Part shown: positions 17,372 to 28,316 of the stretch, one piece after another
Numbering within the stretch: position 1 is the stretch's first letter
Layout: the number at the start of each line of letters is the position of its first letter
From: Beduinella massiliensis
GTDB lineage: Bacteria > Bacillota > Clostridia > Christensenellales > Aristaeellaceae
Direction of reading: 5' to 3'
Assembly: GCF_900199405.1 (NCBI RefSeq)
Contig: NZ_LT963430.1
Location: 1,457,605-1,521,604 of the forward strand
Length of the DNA stretch: 64,000 nucleotides
Program-made: the position numbers and the translations under genes
Notes under the pieces: generated by a model
Seen by the model: only the letters and a program-made list of their open reading frames with translations
What the model was told of the DNA's origin: nothing
Databases searched by the model: none

Positions 17372-18538
17372 ATGCTGCTGATCAAGGGAGGCTACGTGAA
17401 GCCCATCACCGGGGAGGATATGGAAGACGGCGAGGTGCTGGTGGACGGCGGCAAGATCGTCGCGGTCGGAAGAGGGCTGGATGTCCCGGCGGGCACGGAG
17501 GTTTTCGACGCCTCCGGCTGCCTCGTCACCCCCGGCCTCATCGACGCGCACTGCCACATCGGCATGCACGAGGAGGGGATTCGCTGGGAGGGCAACGACA
17601 CCAACGAATACTCAAGCCCCGTGACGCCGGAGCTCCGCGCAATCGACGGCATCAACCCGCGCGACGAAGCGTTCGCGCTCGCGCTCGCGGGCGGCGTGAC
17701 CACGGCCGTCACGGGCCCCGGATCGGCCAACGTGCTGGGCGGCACGTTCTGCGCGCTCAAGCTGTACGGCGACTGCGTGGACGACATGGTGATCCGGGAT
17801 CCCGTCGCGATGAAGATCGCCTTTGGCGAAAACCCGAAGGGCTGCTACGGAAACGACGGCAAGAAGCGCCCCGTGACGCGCATGGCCGTGGCCGCAATCC
17901 TGCGGGAAACGCTGACGAAGGCCAAGCGCTACGAAGAAGAAATCGCCGCGGCGGAGATGGATCCGTCCAAGCGCAGGCCGTTTGACATGCAGATGGAGGC
18001 GCTGCTGCCGGTGCTCCGCAGGGAAATTCCGCTCAAAGCGCACGCGCACCGCGCGGACGACATTCTGACCGCGCTGCGCATTGCGCGGGAGTTTGACATC
18101 GACATCACGCTGGATCACGTGACGGAGGGACACCTCATCGCGGGCAGGCTCGCGAAGGAGAACCGTCCCGTGCTCGTCGGCCCCTCCTTTGGATCCAAGA
18201 GCAAGTTTGAGCTGCGGGAAAAGACGTTTGAGACGCCCGGCATCCTGCACAGGGCGGGCCTTGAAATCTGCATCATCACGGACGCGCCCGTAATTCCGCT
18301 CTACTACCTGCCGCTGTGCGCGGGCCTTGCGGTACGGGAGGGGCTGGATGAGGCGGAGGCCTGGCGCGCGATCACGATCAATCCTGCGCGCGTGGCGGGC
18401 ATCGAGGCGCGTGTGGGCTCTTTGGAGCCCGGCAAGGACGCGGACATCGCCGTGTTCCGGGGCGATCCGCTGCGCGAAATCTGCGCGCGGGCCAGGCAGG
18501 TTTTCGTGGGCGGGCAGCCGGTTCTGACCGTCGGGTGA
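17372..18538 (+). CDS. Amidohydrolase (imidazolonepropionase/dipeptidase-like)
   Basis: A 388-residue metal-dependent amidohydrolase. It begins with the small beta-sandwich ('LIKGGYVKPITGEDMEDGEV') followed by the metal-binding HxH motif in GLIDAHCHIGMHEE. Further signature segments are 'GGVTTAVTGPGSANVLGG', 'PLKAHAHRADDI' and 'ITLDHVTEGH', 'ITDAPVIPLYYL', and the C-terminal 'NPARVAGIEARVGSLEPGKDADIAVF'. No signal peptide is present. It is 14 bp after the peptidase gene, with AAGGAGGATAT before the ATG. The substrate is probably a dipeptide or cyclic amide, but sequence alone does not settle this. It seems to be the last gene of the operon. Confidence 0.88.
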   Translation: MLLIKGGYVKPITGEDMEDGEVLVDGGKIVAVGRGLDVPAGTEVFDASGCLVTPGLIDAHCHIGMHEEGIRWEGNDTNEYSSPVTPELRAIDGINPRDEAFALALAGGVTTAVTGPGSANVLGGTFCALKLYGDCVDDMVIRDPVAMKIAFGENPKGCYGNDGKKRPVTRMAVAAILRETLTKAKRYEEEIAAAEMDPSKRRPFDMQMEALLPVLRREIPLKAHAHRADDILTALRIAREFDIDITLDHVTEGHLIAGRLAKENRPVLVGPSFGSKSKFELREKTFETPGILHRAGLEICIITDAPVIPLYYLPLCAGLAVREGLDEAEAWRAITINPARVAGIEARVGSLEPGKDADIAVFRGDPLREICARARQVFVGGQPVLTVG

Positions 18539-18578
18539 ACACAAGAGGGCCTTCCCCTCAAACATACTGCAAAGGGAA

Positions 18579-18607
18579 TTGTATGTCCACGGGCCCTGTG
18601 GTATACT
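18579..18607 (+). promoter_or_regulatory. Extended -10 promoter of the WYL regulator, with inverted repeat
   Basis: TG-n-TATACT (18599-18607) lies 17 bp from a weak -35 TTGTAT (18579-18584). An inverted repeat ACATAC-N13-GTATGT (18562-18567 and 18581-18586) overlaps the -35, which would suit autoregulation. Confidence 0.6.
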
Positions 18608-18628
18608 GGGGACGTCGGCAATCTCGGG

Positions 18629-18645
18629 CGGCGCTGAATGCGCCG
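18629..18645 (+). other. Leader hairpin before the WYL regulator
   Basis: CGGCGC and GCGCCG form a perfect 6-bp stem with a TGAAT loop, followed by TCTTTT. It lies in the leader of this short transcript and could act as a weak attenuator. Confidence 0.35.
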
Positions 18646-18668
18646 TCTTTTGCGTAGGGGGAACATAT

Positions 18669-19580
18669 ATGAAGACGGATCGCCTGCTCGGCATTACGGT
18701 ATACCTCTTGCGCCATGGCCTGACGAGCGCCAACGCGCTGGCGGAGCGGTTCGAGGTATCGCTCCGCACGATTCAGCGGGACGCGGAATCGCTTTCGCGC
18801 GCGGGCATTCCCATCTATTCGCGCCCCGGCGCAGGCGGCGGCTACGGCATCATGGAGGAATACCGCCTTGAGCACATCGCTGCCAGCGCTGCGGACGTCG
18901 CGCTCATCCAAACGGCGCTGGAGGGATTGCACAGCGCGCACCCAAACGCGCGGGTGCGCACGGCGCTGGAAAAGGTGTCCCTGCTTTCGCGGGAGCCGGA
19001 TCAGACGCTAATGCTGGACTTTGGCGTGCTGCACGAGAACGGCGAGCTGTGCGAGCGGATGTCGCTGCTCGAAGAGGCGATCGCGGGGAAACGCACTGTT
19101 TCGTTTGACTATACCGACGCGCGGGGCGTGGAGAGCGCGCGCAGGGCGGAACCCGTATCGCTCGTGTATCGCTGGTACGCGTGGTATCTGCTGGCTTACG
19201 CCCCGGAGCGCGCGGATTACCGCACGTTCAAGCTGGCGCGCATGCGCGGCCTGAGGGCGCTGACGGAGCGTTCGGCGCATGTACATCCGCCGGTGCGCGA
19301 GCTGCTGGCGCGCGGGGAGGCAGGGCGAACGTACATCGACGCGGAAATTCGCTGTGAAGGGCGCGTGCGTGCAAAGGCGATGGAATACCTGCGCGGCCGG
19401 ATCGTCGCGGAGGAGGAGGACGGCGCGTGCCGCATGCGCCTGCACCTGCCGGAGGACGAGCTGGTATGGTTTGGCGTGCTGCTCGCACTGGGGGATGGCG
19501 TGCGCGTGATCGCGCCCAAAGCGCTGCGGGAACGGGTGGCGCAAAAGGGAAGGGAAATCTTGAAGGCCTGCGGGGAATGA
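18669..19580 (+). CDS. WYL-domain transcriptional regulator (YafY type)
   Basis: A 303-residue regulator. The N-terminal DeoR-like winged HTH reads 'TSANALAERFEVSLRTIQRDAESL' followed by the 'GAGGGYGIMEEYRL' wing. The middle holds a WYL domain ('YRWYAWYLLAYAPERADYRTFKLARM'), a ligand-sensing SH3-like fold, followed by a WCX-like C-terminal extension. Such proteins usually sense a small ligand or nucleic acid. The start at 18669 has a G-rich site (GTAGGGGG). It is transcribed from its own promoter after the peptide operon. Confidence 0.9.
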   Translation: MKTDRLLGITVYLLRHGLTSANALAERFEVSLRTIQRDAESLSRAGIPIYSRPGAGGGYGIMEEYRLEHIAASAADVALIQTALEGLHSAHPNARVRTALEKVSLLSREPDQTLMLDFGVLHENGELCERMSLLEEAIAGKRTVSFDYTDARGVESARRAEPVSLVYRWYAWYLLAYAPERADYRTFKLARMRGLRALTERSAHVHPPVRELLARGEAGRTYIDAEIRCEGRVRAKAMEYLRGRIVAEEEDGACRMRLHLPEDELVWFGVLLALGDGVRVIAPKALRERVAQKGREILKACGE

Positions 19581-19614
19581 CGACAGCAGGCTGTCGGGAA
19601 TGCGGCGGTATAAT
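19581..19614 (+). promoter_or_regulatory. Possible promoter with palindrome before GNAT-DUF3795
   Basis: TATAAT at 19609-19614 lies downstream of a perfect palindrome CGACAGC-AG-GCTGTCG (19581-19596) that covers the expected -35 position. No recognisable -35 is seen. Confidence 0.35.
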
Positions 19615-19639
19615 GGGGAAAAACGGGAGGCGAATGCCC

Positions 19640-20551
19640 ATGAAAAATCCCTATGCGAGCTGCCGAGATTACGAGACGCCCCGGCTGCGGCTGCGCCGGG
19701 TGTGCATTGAGGATGCGCCCGCGCTGCTCGCCTGCTATGGCGACAGGCGGGCGGTTGCGCTGATGAACGCGGACGACTGCACGAGCGATTTTTTGTATCG
19801 GACACAGGCAGAGATGGAAGCGTGCATCGCGTTTTGGATGGCGGAGTGCGAACAGGGCGCCTATGTGCGGCTGACTGTGCTGGATCGGGAGACGTCCGAA
19901 GCCGTCGGCACGGTCGAGGTTTTCGGCGGGGAGAGCGGCGTGCTGCGCATCGACCTTCGGCGGGATTACGAGCGGCGGGACGTCGTCGCGGAGATCTTGG
20001 AGCTGGCAAAGTCGCGCTTCCTGGACGACTTTGACGCATGCAGGCTGCTGACAAAGGCCGTGCCCGCGGCGAAGGAGCGCCGCGCTGCGCTCCGCGCCAG
20101 CGGTTTTCGGGAGATTGAGTCGTTTAAGGGCTACGGCGATTACTTTGCCTTCGGAACGGACGTTCAAAAGGGCATGGCCTTTTGCGGCCTCTGCTGCTTT
20201 CTGTGCGACGAAAATGCCGCTTGCGGGGGCTGCAAGACCGAGGGGTGCAAGGACGGGGCGTCTTGCGCGATTCGCGCGTGCTGCCTTGCGCGCGGGCTGG
20301 ACGGCTGCTGGGCGTGCGCAGAATTCCCCTGCGGCGAGCCGATGCTTGGGAAGATGCGGGTGCGCGCCTTTTGCCGGTTTGCACGGGAACGGGGCGAGCG
20401 GGCGCTGATCGGCTGCCTTGCGCGGGGCGCGCGCCATGGCGTTCGCTATCACGAGATGGGAAAGCTGACCGGCGATTACGACGCATGCGCGGACGAGCAG
20501 GCGGTCTTCCGCCTTCTGGAAGAGCCGGACGAGGCCCGGAGGGATCGATAA
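19640..20551 (+). CDS. GNAT N-acetyltransferase fused to a Cys-rich DUF3795 domain
   Basis: A 303-residue two-domain protein. Residues about 1-165 form a GNAT/RimJ-like acetyltransferase ('ETPRLRLRRVCIEDAPALLACYGD'), though the acetyl-CoA loop is not canonical. Residues about 180-235 form a Cys-rich DUF3795 module beginning CGLCC and ending EFPC, with at least ten Cys in paired spacings that would bind metal or an Fe-S cluster. The start at 19640 has GGGAGG at 9 bp; an in-frame ATG at 19634 is too close. The fusion of these families is unusual, and the substrate is unknown. Confidence 0.8.
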   Translation: MKNPYASCRDYETPRLRLRRVCIEDAPALLACYGDRRAVALMNADDCTSDFLYRTQAEMEACIAFWMAECEQGAYVRLTVLDRETSEAVGTVEVFGGESGVLRIDLRRDYERRDVVAEILELAKSRFLDDFDACRLLTKAVPAAKERRAALRASGFREIESFKGYGDYFAFGTDVQKGMAFCGLCCFLCDENAACGGCKTEGCKDGASCAIRACCLARGLDGCWACAEFPCGEPMLGKMRVRAFCRFARERGERALIGCLARGARHGVRYHEMGKLTGDYDACADEQAVFRLLEEPDEARRDR

Positions 20552-20594
20552 AGCGCTGCGGCGCATAGGAAGGCCGGCGGAGAAGCATAAAAGG

Positions 20595-20638
20595 AAGGCG
20601 GTGCCGCAGATTTTTTTAATCTGCAACACCGCCTTTTT
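20595..20638. terminator. Bidirectional terminator
   Basis: AAGGCGGTG / CACCGCCTT (20595-20603 and 20627-20635) with an inner GCAGATT/AATCTGC stem and T-runs on both sides. It serves the GNAT gene and the convergent DUF1622 gene. Confidence 0.85.
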
Positions 20639-20680
20639 ACTTTTTTCCAAAGGGTATATTTTCTTTGCTGGCGACGGACT

Positions 20681-21064
20681 TTATTCCTTGGCGGCGTCCT
20701 TGGGCGCGTCGTGCAGCACGGTATCGTGCAGGATTTCGTCGTCGTGCTGGATGTGGCGGATTTCCCAGTGGATCAGGAAGTTCAGCGCGCTGCGAAGGGC
20801 GATAATGGCGCCGACGATGAGGATTTCGTTCCAGTCGCGCGCGATGACGGTGCGCAGGATTTCGCCGCCCAGCTTGAATTCCAGGCCGAGCGCCATGGAC
20901 TGTGCGAGATCCAGACGGATGTTGGAGCCGCGGCCGGCAAAAAAGCAGAAAAAGTCGCGCACTGCGCCGATGATGATGATGATGACGCCCATCAGCTCGA
21001 GCAGGTGAATCGTAAGCGTTATGCCGGCGTTAAAGTAAAATTCCAGTTGTTCCATCCACTCCAT
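20681..21064 (-). CDS. DUF1622-family membrane protein
   Basis: A 127-residue protein with about three hydrophobic segments ('LTIHLLELMGVIIIIIGAVRDFFCFF', 'EILIVGAIIALRSALNFLIHWEI'). The conserved 'LxLxAxxxxLxxEFKLGxEIL.T' stretch (LDLAQSMALGLEFKLGGEILRTVI) is the hallmark of DUF1622. The C-terminus is polar, His/Asp-rich. Function is unknown. The start at 21064 has GGGGGAC upstream; another Met three codons in is possible. It has its own promoter (21102-21130). Confidence 0.82.
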   Translation of the reverse strand: MEWMEQLEFYFNAGITLTIHLLELMGVIIIIIGAVRDFFCFFAGRGSNIRLDLAQSMALGLEFKLGGEILRTVIARDWNEILIVGAIIALRSALNFLIHWEIRHIQHDDEILHDTVLHDAPKDAAKE

Positions 21065-21101
21065 GAGAAGTCCCCCTACCTTACGTAATTCATCGCCTTA
21101 G

Positions 21102-21130
21102 AGTATAGCGTATTTCCTGTTTTTTTGCAA
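21102..21130 (-). promoter_or_regulatory. Promoter of the DUF1622 gene
   Basis: On the minus strand TTGCAA (21130-21125), 17 bp, TATACT (21107-21102). Confidence 0.65.
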
Positions 21131-21180
21131 ACTGAAACATAAAGAGACGCGGGGACGCATATATCAACTGGAGCGGAAGA

Positions 21181-21209
21181 TTGCAAAATCATGCGCTTGG
21201 GTGTAAAAT
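21181..21209 (+). promoter_or_regulatory. Promoter of the DegV gene
   Basis: TTGCAA (21181-21186), 17 bp, TAAAAT (21204-21209), about 78 bp before the ATG at 21287. Confidence 0.6.
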
Positions 21210-21286
21210 GGGGAAGGTTATCTATTTTTTATTTATTTGGACTTATTCGAACCTGGGACAACCTGAACGGAAGAAAGGATGATTAC

Positions 21287-22156
21287 ATGCCCAAGATCGC
21301 AGTTTTGACTGATTCAGCCTGCGACCTGCCGGAGGAGATGCGAAAAGAAAACGACATCGATATCATGAACTTTAAGATTGCGCTCGACGGCAACGCCTAC
21401 ACGGAGCGTGTGGATTTTACCCCGCTTGAATACTGCGAAATGCTGCGCGGCGCTCAGGGGATGCCGACGACCTCGCAGGTTACGGCCTACGAGTTCCTCG
21501 AAAAGTTCAAGGCGTACGACGACGCGGGCGTAGAGCAGGTGCTGTACGTCAGCATCAACGGCACGGGCTCTGCGACGAACGCGTCCGCGCATCAGGCGGC
21601 GGAGCAGTTCCGGGAGGAGCGTTCGCAGAGCGGGATGGAGATCTTCATCGTGGACAGCCATTGCTACTCCATGGCCTACGGTTATCCCGTCGCCGAGGCG
21701 GCCAGGGCGCTGCGTGCGGGCACACCCATGCAGACGGTGGTGGACAAGCTGGACGACGCGTTTTCCCGCATGGAAATTCTGCTGACCGCGTATACGCTGA
21801 AGGTAATTCGCAAGTCCGGGCGCATCTCGGCGGCGGCGGCCATTGCGGGCGAGCTGCTGGGGCTGCACCCGATCTTCACGCTTATCGACGGCGTATCCGA
21901 GGTCGTCAAGAAGGTGCGCGGGGAAAAGGCGGTCGTCGTGAACATGGCGTCGCAAATGAAAGCGCGCATCGCAGAGGGCAGCCCGTACGGCATCGCCGTG
22001 ACGGACGAGCGCTACAGCGAAGCCTACGCGGCGGCGTGTGAAAAGGCCATCGGCTATCCGCCGGTCGGCGTGTTCCAGCTCGGCGCGGCGATTTGCTCCA
22101 ACACGGGCCCCGAGGCGGTCGGCCTCATCTACATGGGACAAAAGAGAGACAGATAA
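21287..22156 (+). CDS. DegV-family fatty-acid-binding protein
   Basis: A 289-residue member of the DegV/FakB family. Relatives bind a fatty acid for the kinase FakA, feeding exogenous fatty acids into phospholipid synthesis. It opens with the family motif 'IAVLTDSACDLP', has the 'PTTSQVT' loop, 'VLYVSINGTGSATNASA' and the 'DSHCYSMAYGYPV' motif. C-terminal 'GELLGLHPIFTLIDG' is also typical. No FakA gene is in the window. The start at 21287 has AAAGGATG upstream. A bidirectional terminator follows. Confidence 0.92.
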   Translation: MPKIAVLTDSACDLPEEMRKENDIDIMNFKIALDGNAYTERVDFTPLEYCEMLRGAQGMPTTSQVTAYEFLEKFKAYDDAGVEQVLYVSINGTGSATNASAHQAAEQFREERSQSGMEIFIVDSHCYSMAYGYPVAEAARALRAGTPMQTVVDKLDDAFSRMEILLTAYTLKVIRKSGRISAAAAIAGELLGLHPIFTLIDGVSEVVKKVRGEKAVVVNMASQMKARIAEGSPYGIAVTDERYSEAYAAACEKAIGYPPVGVFQLGAAICSNTGPEAVGLIYMGQKRDR

Positions 22157-22160
22157 GCAA

Positions 22161-22200
22161 AAAGGCCTGCGAAGCACGACGCTTTCGCAGGCCTTTCTTT
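22161..22200. terminator. Bidirectional terminator after degV
   Basis: AAAGGCCTGCGA (22161-22172) pairs with TCGCAGGCCTTT (22185-22196), with T-rich tails both ways. It also ends the convergent lacZ operon. Confidence 0.85.
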
Positions 22201-22227
22201 TGTCTCCGAGCCCGGGCTGCAGGCCCT

Positions 22228-23835
22228 TCAGCCGCTATAGGATGCGATCACCTTTTCCGCGATGCGGATGCCGTCCGCGCCTGCGGAGGTGATGCCCCCG
22301 GCGTAGCCCGCGCCTTCTCCGGCGGGGAAGAGCCCGCGCAGGCCAACGGACTGACCGTCCTCGCCGCGCAGGATGCGAACGGGCGAGGAAGAACGCGTTT
22401 CGGGGCCCGTCAGGACCGCGTCCGGCAGGGCAAAGCCGCGCAGACGGCGGTCGAGCAGGGGAATGGCCTCGCGCATTGCCTGCGTGACGAAGGCTGGGAG
22501 GCATTCGCAGAGCGTGCCGGGCGTGACGCCGGGGCGGTAGGTCGCCCGGACGCTGCCGAGCACGCGGCTTTCGCGCCCCGCGAGGAAGTCGCCCACCAGC
22601 TGGGCGGGCGCGTGGTAGTCTCCGCCGCCCGCGACGAACGCGCGGCGCTCCCATTCTCTTTGCAGATGCATGCCCGCAAGCGGGTGTTCGGAGGGAAAGT
22701 CCGCGGGCGACACGCCCACCAGCAGCGCGCTGTTTGCGTTTTCGCCGTCGCGCGCAAAGGCGCTCATGCCGTTGGTGACGACGCTGCCCTCCTCGCTCGC
22801 GGCGGCGACGACCACGCCGCCGGGGCACATGCAGAACGTGTACACGTCGCGGCCGGAGGGCAGGTGTACAGCCAGCTTGTAGTCCGCGGCCCCGAGCGCG
22901 GGGTGCCCGGCAAAGGCGCCGTACTGCGAACGGTCGATGAGCGATTGCGGGTGCTCGATGCGCGCGCCGAGGGAAAAGGGCTTTTGCTGCATCGGGACGC
23001 CCAGGTCGTAGAGCATCTCGAACGTGTCGCGCGCGCTATGGCCGATGGCGAGCACGACGCTGTCCGTCTCGACTTCGTGCAGGCCGTCCTCCGACGCGTA
23101 GGCGGCGCCGGTCACGCGTCCGCTCTCCGTGTGCAGCGCGCACAGGCGTGCGGAAAACCGAACCTCGCCGCCAAGACGGACGATGTGTTCCCGCATGCGA
23201 CGCACGACCACCGCCAGATGGTCGGTTCCGATGTGCGGCTTTTGCTGATAAAGGATTTCCTCCGGCGCGCCGTGGGCCGCGAAGGTTTCCAGCACCGCGC
23301 GGCAGCGCGGGTCCTTGACGCCGGTCGTGAGCTTCCCGTCCGAGAACGTGCCCGCGCCGCCCTCGCCGAACTGCACGTTGCAGCGCGGGGAAAATGCGCC
23401 GCCGTCAAAGAACGCCTGGACGCGCCGCGTGCGCGCCTGCACGTCTTCGCCCCGCTCGAGCACGAGCGGGCGCGCGCCCGCCTGCGCGAGCGTCAGGGCA
23501 GCGAAGAGCCCTGCGGGGCCCGTGCCCACGACGACGGGCCGAAGCCGGGGAACGCTTTGGAGGCGCGGGGACTGAGGCGCCGCCTCGCGCTGCAAAAGGC
23601 TGGCCTGCGTGCCGGAAGGCAGGCGGGAGAAAACCTTCTGTTCGTCGTCGCGCAGCGAGACGTCGAGCGAGAGGACGAAGTGTACGTCGCGCTTATCCCG
23701 CGCGTCCACGCTCTTTTTGCTGACGCGGACGGAGACGACGGCGCTCTGCGCTATGGACAGCTTTTTCGCCGCGCTCTTGAGCAGCGCTTCTTCGGTGTAG
23801 TCCAGCGGAACCTTGACGTTGGCGATTCGGATCAT
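22228..23835 (-). CDS. FAD-dependent dehydrogenase (COG2509 family)
   Basis: A 535-residue flavoprotein of uncharacterised function. About 90 N-terminal residues form the family's extra domain, then the FAD-binding motif VVGTGPAGLFAALTLA begins near residue 101. Other landmarks are 'NVQFGEGGAGTFSDGKL', 'VLAIGHSARDTFEML' and 'VYTFCMCPGGVVV', and the C-terminal FAD site 'GLFPAGEGAGYAGGITSAGADGI'. It follows the BaiN-like gene by 25 bp with AAAGGAAA upstream, and is the last gene of the lacZ operon. The substrate is unknown. Confidence 0.87.
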   Translation of the reverse strand: MIRIANVKVPLDYTEEALLKSAAKKLSIAQSAVVSVRVSKKSVDARDKRDVHFVLSLDVSLRDDEQKVFSRLPSGTQASLLQREAAPQSPRLQSVPRLRPVVVGTGPAGLFAALTLAQAGARPLVLERGEDVQARTRRVQAFFDGGAFSPRCNVQFGEGGAGTFSDGKLTTGVKDPRCRAVLETFAAHGAPEEILYQQKPHIGTDHLAVVVRRMREHIVRLGGEVRFSARLCALHTESGRVTGAAYASEDGLHEVETDSVVLAIGHSARDTFEMLYDLGVPMQQKPFSLGARIEHPQSLIDRSQYGAFAGHPALGAADYKLAVHLPSGRDVYTFCMCPGGVVVAAASEEGSVVTNGMSAFARDGENANSALLVGVSPADFPSEHPLAGMHLQREWERRAFVAGGGDYHAPAQLVGDFLAGRESRVLGSVRATYRPGVTPGTLCECLPAFVTQAMREAIPLLDRRLRGFALPDAVLTGPETRSSSPVRILRGEDGQSVGLRGLFPAGEGAGYAGGITSAGADGIRIAEKVIASYSG

Positions 23836-23860
23836 GCGGATTTCCTTTCGGCGGTGATAT

Positions 23861-25090
23861 TTAGGATTCCCTCGCGGCGCAGCGCCCGGCGATCAGCCCG
23901 GTCGCCCACGCGAAATGCAGATTGTAGCCGCCGCAGCGGCCGTCCACGTCGAGCGTCTCCCCGATGATGTAGAGGCCGTCTGCGAGGCGGGATTCGAGCG
24001 AATGGGGATAAATCTCGTCGGCCGGGATGCCGCCCGCGGTGACCTGCGCTTGTTCAAAGCCCTGCAGACCGCTGACGGGAAATTCCATCGCAAACAGAGC
24101 GCGCAGCAGGTCGAGGCGCTGCGTTTCAGAGAGGGAGGCACAGGGGATGTCCGGCGGGATAGAGGCGTCCGAAAGAACGGCCTCGCCCAGACGGCGGTGC
24201 AGCACGCCGGTGAAGAGCGTTGCGGCGGTGTCCTCTCCCCAGGACGAGAGTCGGCTGCCGAGAAAGAGCGCGCGGGCCTCTGCAGGCAGTTCAGGCAGAA
24301 GGTTGAGGTGAACGCGCACGTCCCGTCCGTCTCCCATCAGACGCGCCGCAAAGCCGGAAAGCTGAAAGATGGGGTAGCCGGAGAGGCCGTAGTCCGTGAA
24401 GAGGCATTCTCCGCCTTCCTGTGCGACGGGCACGCCGTCCGAAAGCAGGGTCGCCTCCGCCTGAGCGCGGATGCCTTTGAGGCTGCGCAGCGCCCGGTGG
24501 CGGCAGCGAAGCTGCGTGAGTGCGGGGAACAGCGGGGTCACGCTGTGGCCAAGTCTCGTGAGCAGCGCGTAGGCGCTGCCGTCCGTGCCGAGGTTCGGCG
24601 CGGCCTTTCCGCCGCAGGCGCAGATCACGCGATCGGCGCGGAAGTGCTGGCCGTCTGTCGAGGTGACGGTGAAACCGCCCTTGCGGGAAGGCGTGACCGC
24701 GTCTGCCTGTACGCCGGTGCGCACGTCCACGCCGAGGCGTGAGACGGCGCGGCGCAGCACGTCGAGCACGGCGGCGGCCTGCCCGCTGCGGGGATAGACC
24801 CGGCCCTCGTCCTCCGTGCGGGTCATGAGGCCGAGGGAGGAAAAGAAAGCGAGCACTTCCCGAAGGGGAACGGCCTCCAGCACGGCGTGCAGCAGCTCGC
24901 CGTCGCCGTTGTAGTCCTCAGGCGAGAGCCGCGTGTTCGTCAGGTTGCAGCGCCCGTTGCCGGTGGAAAGGAGCTTTCGCCCCACGCGGTCGCCGCGCTC
25001 CAGCAGCGTCACCCGCGCGCCCGCGCGCGCTGCCGCGACGGCGGCGGTGAGGCCACTGGCCCCACCGCCTAAAATCAGGATATTCTGCAT
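23861..25090 (-). CDS. BaiN/YhiN-type NAD(P)/FAD-dependent oxidoreductase
   Basis: A 409-residue HI0933-family flavoprotein. It starts with the dinucleotide motif ILGGGASGLTAAVAAARAGA and 'LSTGNGRCNLTN', a signature of the family. It also has 'GEYKGLSGYP'-type 'FTDYGLSGYPIFQLSG' and the C-terminal 'GETLDVDGRCGGYNLHFAWATG' FAD site. One relative, BaiN, reduces bile-acid intermediates, but the family is broad and this should not be read as a bile-acid gene. It starts 3 bp after lacZ stops, so the two are translationally coupled. Confidence 0.87.
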   Translation of the reverse strand: MQNILILGGGASGLTAAVAAARAGARVTLLERGDRVGRKLLSTGNGRCNLTNTRLSPEDYNGDGELLHAVLEAVPLREVLAFFSSLGLMTRTEDEGRVYPRSGQAAAVLDVLRRAVSRLGVDVRTGVQADAVTPSRKGGFTVTSTDGQHFRADRVICACGGKAAPNLGTDGSAYALLTRLGHSVTPLFPALTQLRCRHRALRSLKGIRAQAEATLLSDGVPVAQEGGECLFTDYGLSGYPIFQLSGFAARLMGDGRDVRVHLNLLPELPAEARALFLGSRLSSWGEDTAATLFTGVLHRRLGEAVLSDASIPPDIPCASLSETQRLDLLRALFAMEFPVSGLQGFEQAQVTAGGIPADEIYPHSLESRLADGLYIIGETLDVDGRCGGYNLHFAWATGLIAGRCAARES

Positions 25091-25093
25091 CGC

Positions 25094-28144
<3,051 letters not shown>

Positions 28145-28152
28145 TTACCTGT

Positions 28153-28181
28153 ATTGTATCAGCAGGGGGACGAATATGCAA
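28153..28181 (-). promoter_or_regulatory. Promoter of lacZ
   Basis: On the minus strand TTGCAT (28181-28176), 17 bp, TACAAT (28158-28153), about 39 bp before the ATG. Confidence 0.55.
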
Positions 28182-28259
28182 CGGAATTTGGGCCTGCGAG
28201 GGAAATTGCGCCAGTCAAATCGCCCGCACGTTTGGGCTCTACCCGCGCGGCCTGAAATA

Positions 28260-28268
28260 TGGTATAAT
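28260..28268 (+). promoter_or_regulatory. Extended -10 promoter of the polysaccharide cluster
   Basis: TG-G-TATAAT (28260-28268) is a perfect extended -10 with no good -35. It is 49 bp before the GTG at 28317. Confidence 0.6.
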
Positions 28269-28316
28269 GAACTGATTATACGGGGCGTCATGCCTGCGGG
28301 GGAAGGGGGGACGCGC

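Noticed and set aside
22093-23967. A 624-codon plus-strand frame antisense to the COG2509 flavoprotein
   Set aside because: Arg/Ala/His-rich low-complexity composition typical of a shadow frame in high-GC DNA.
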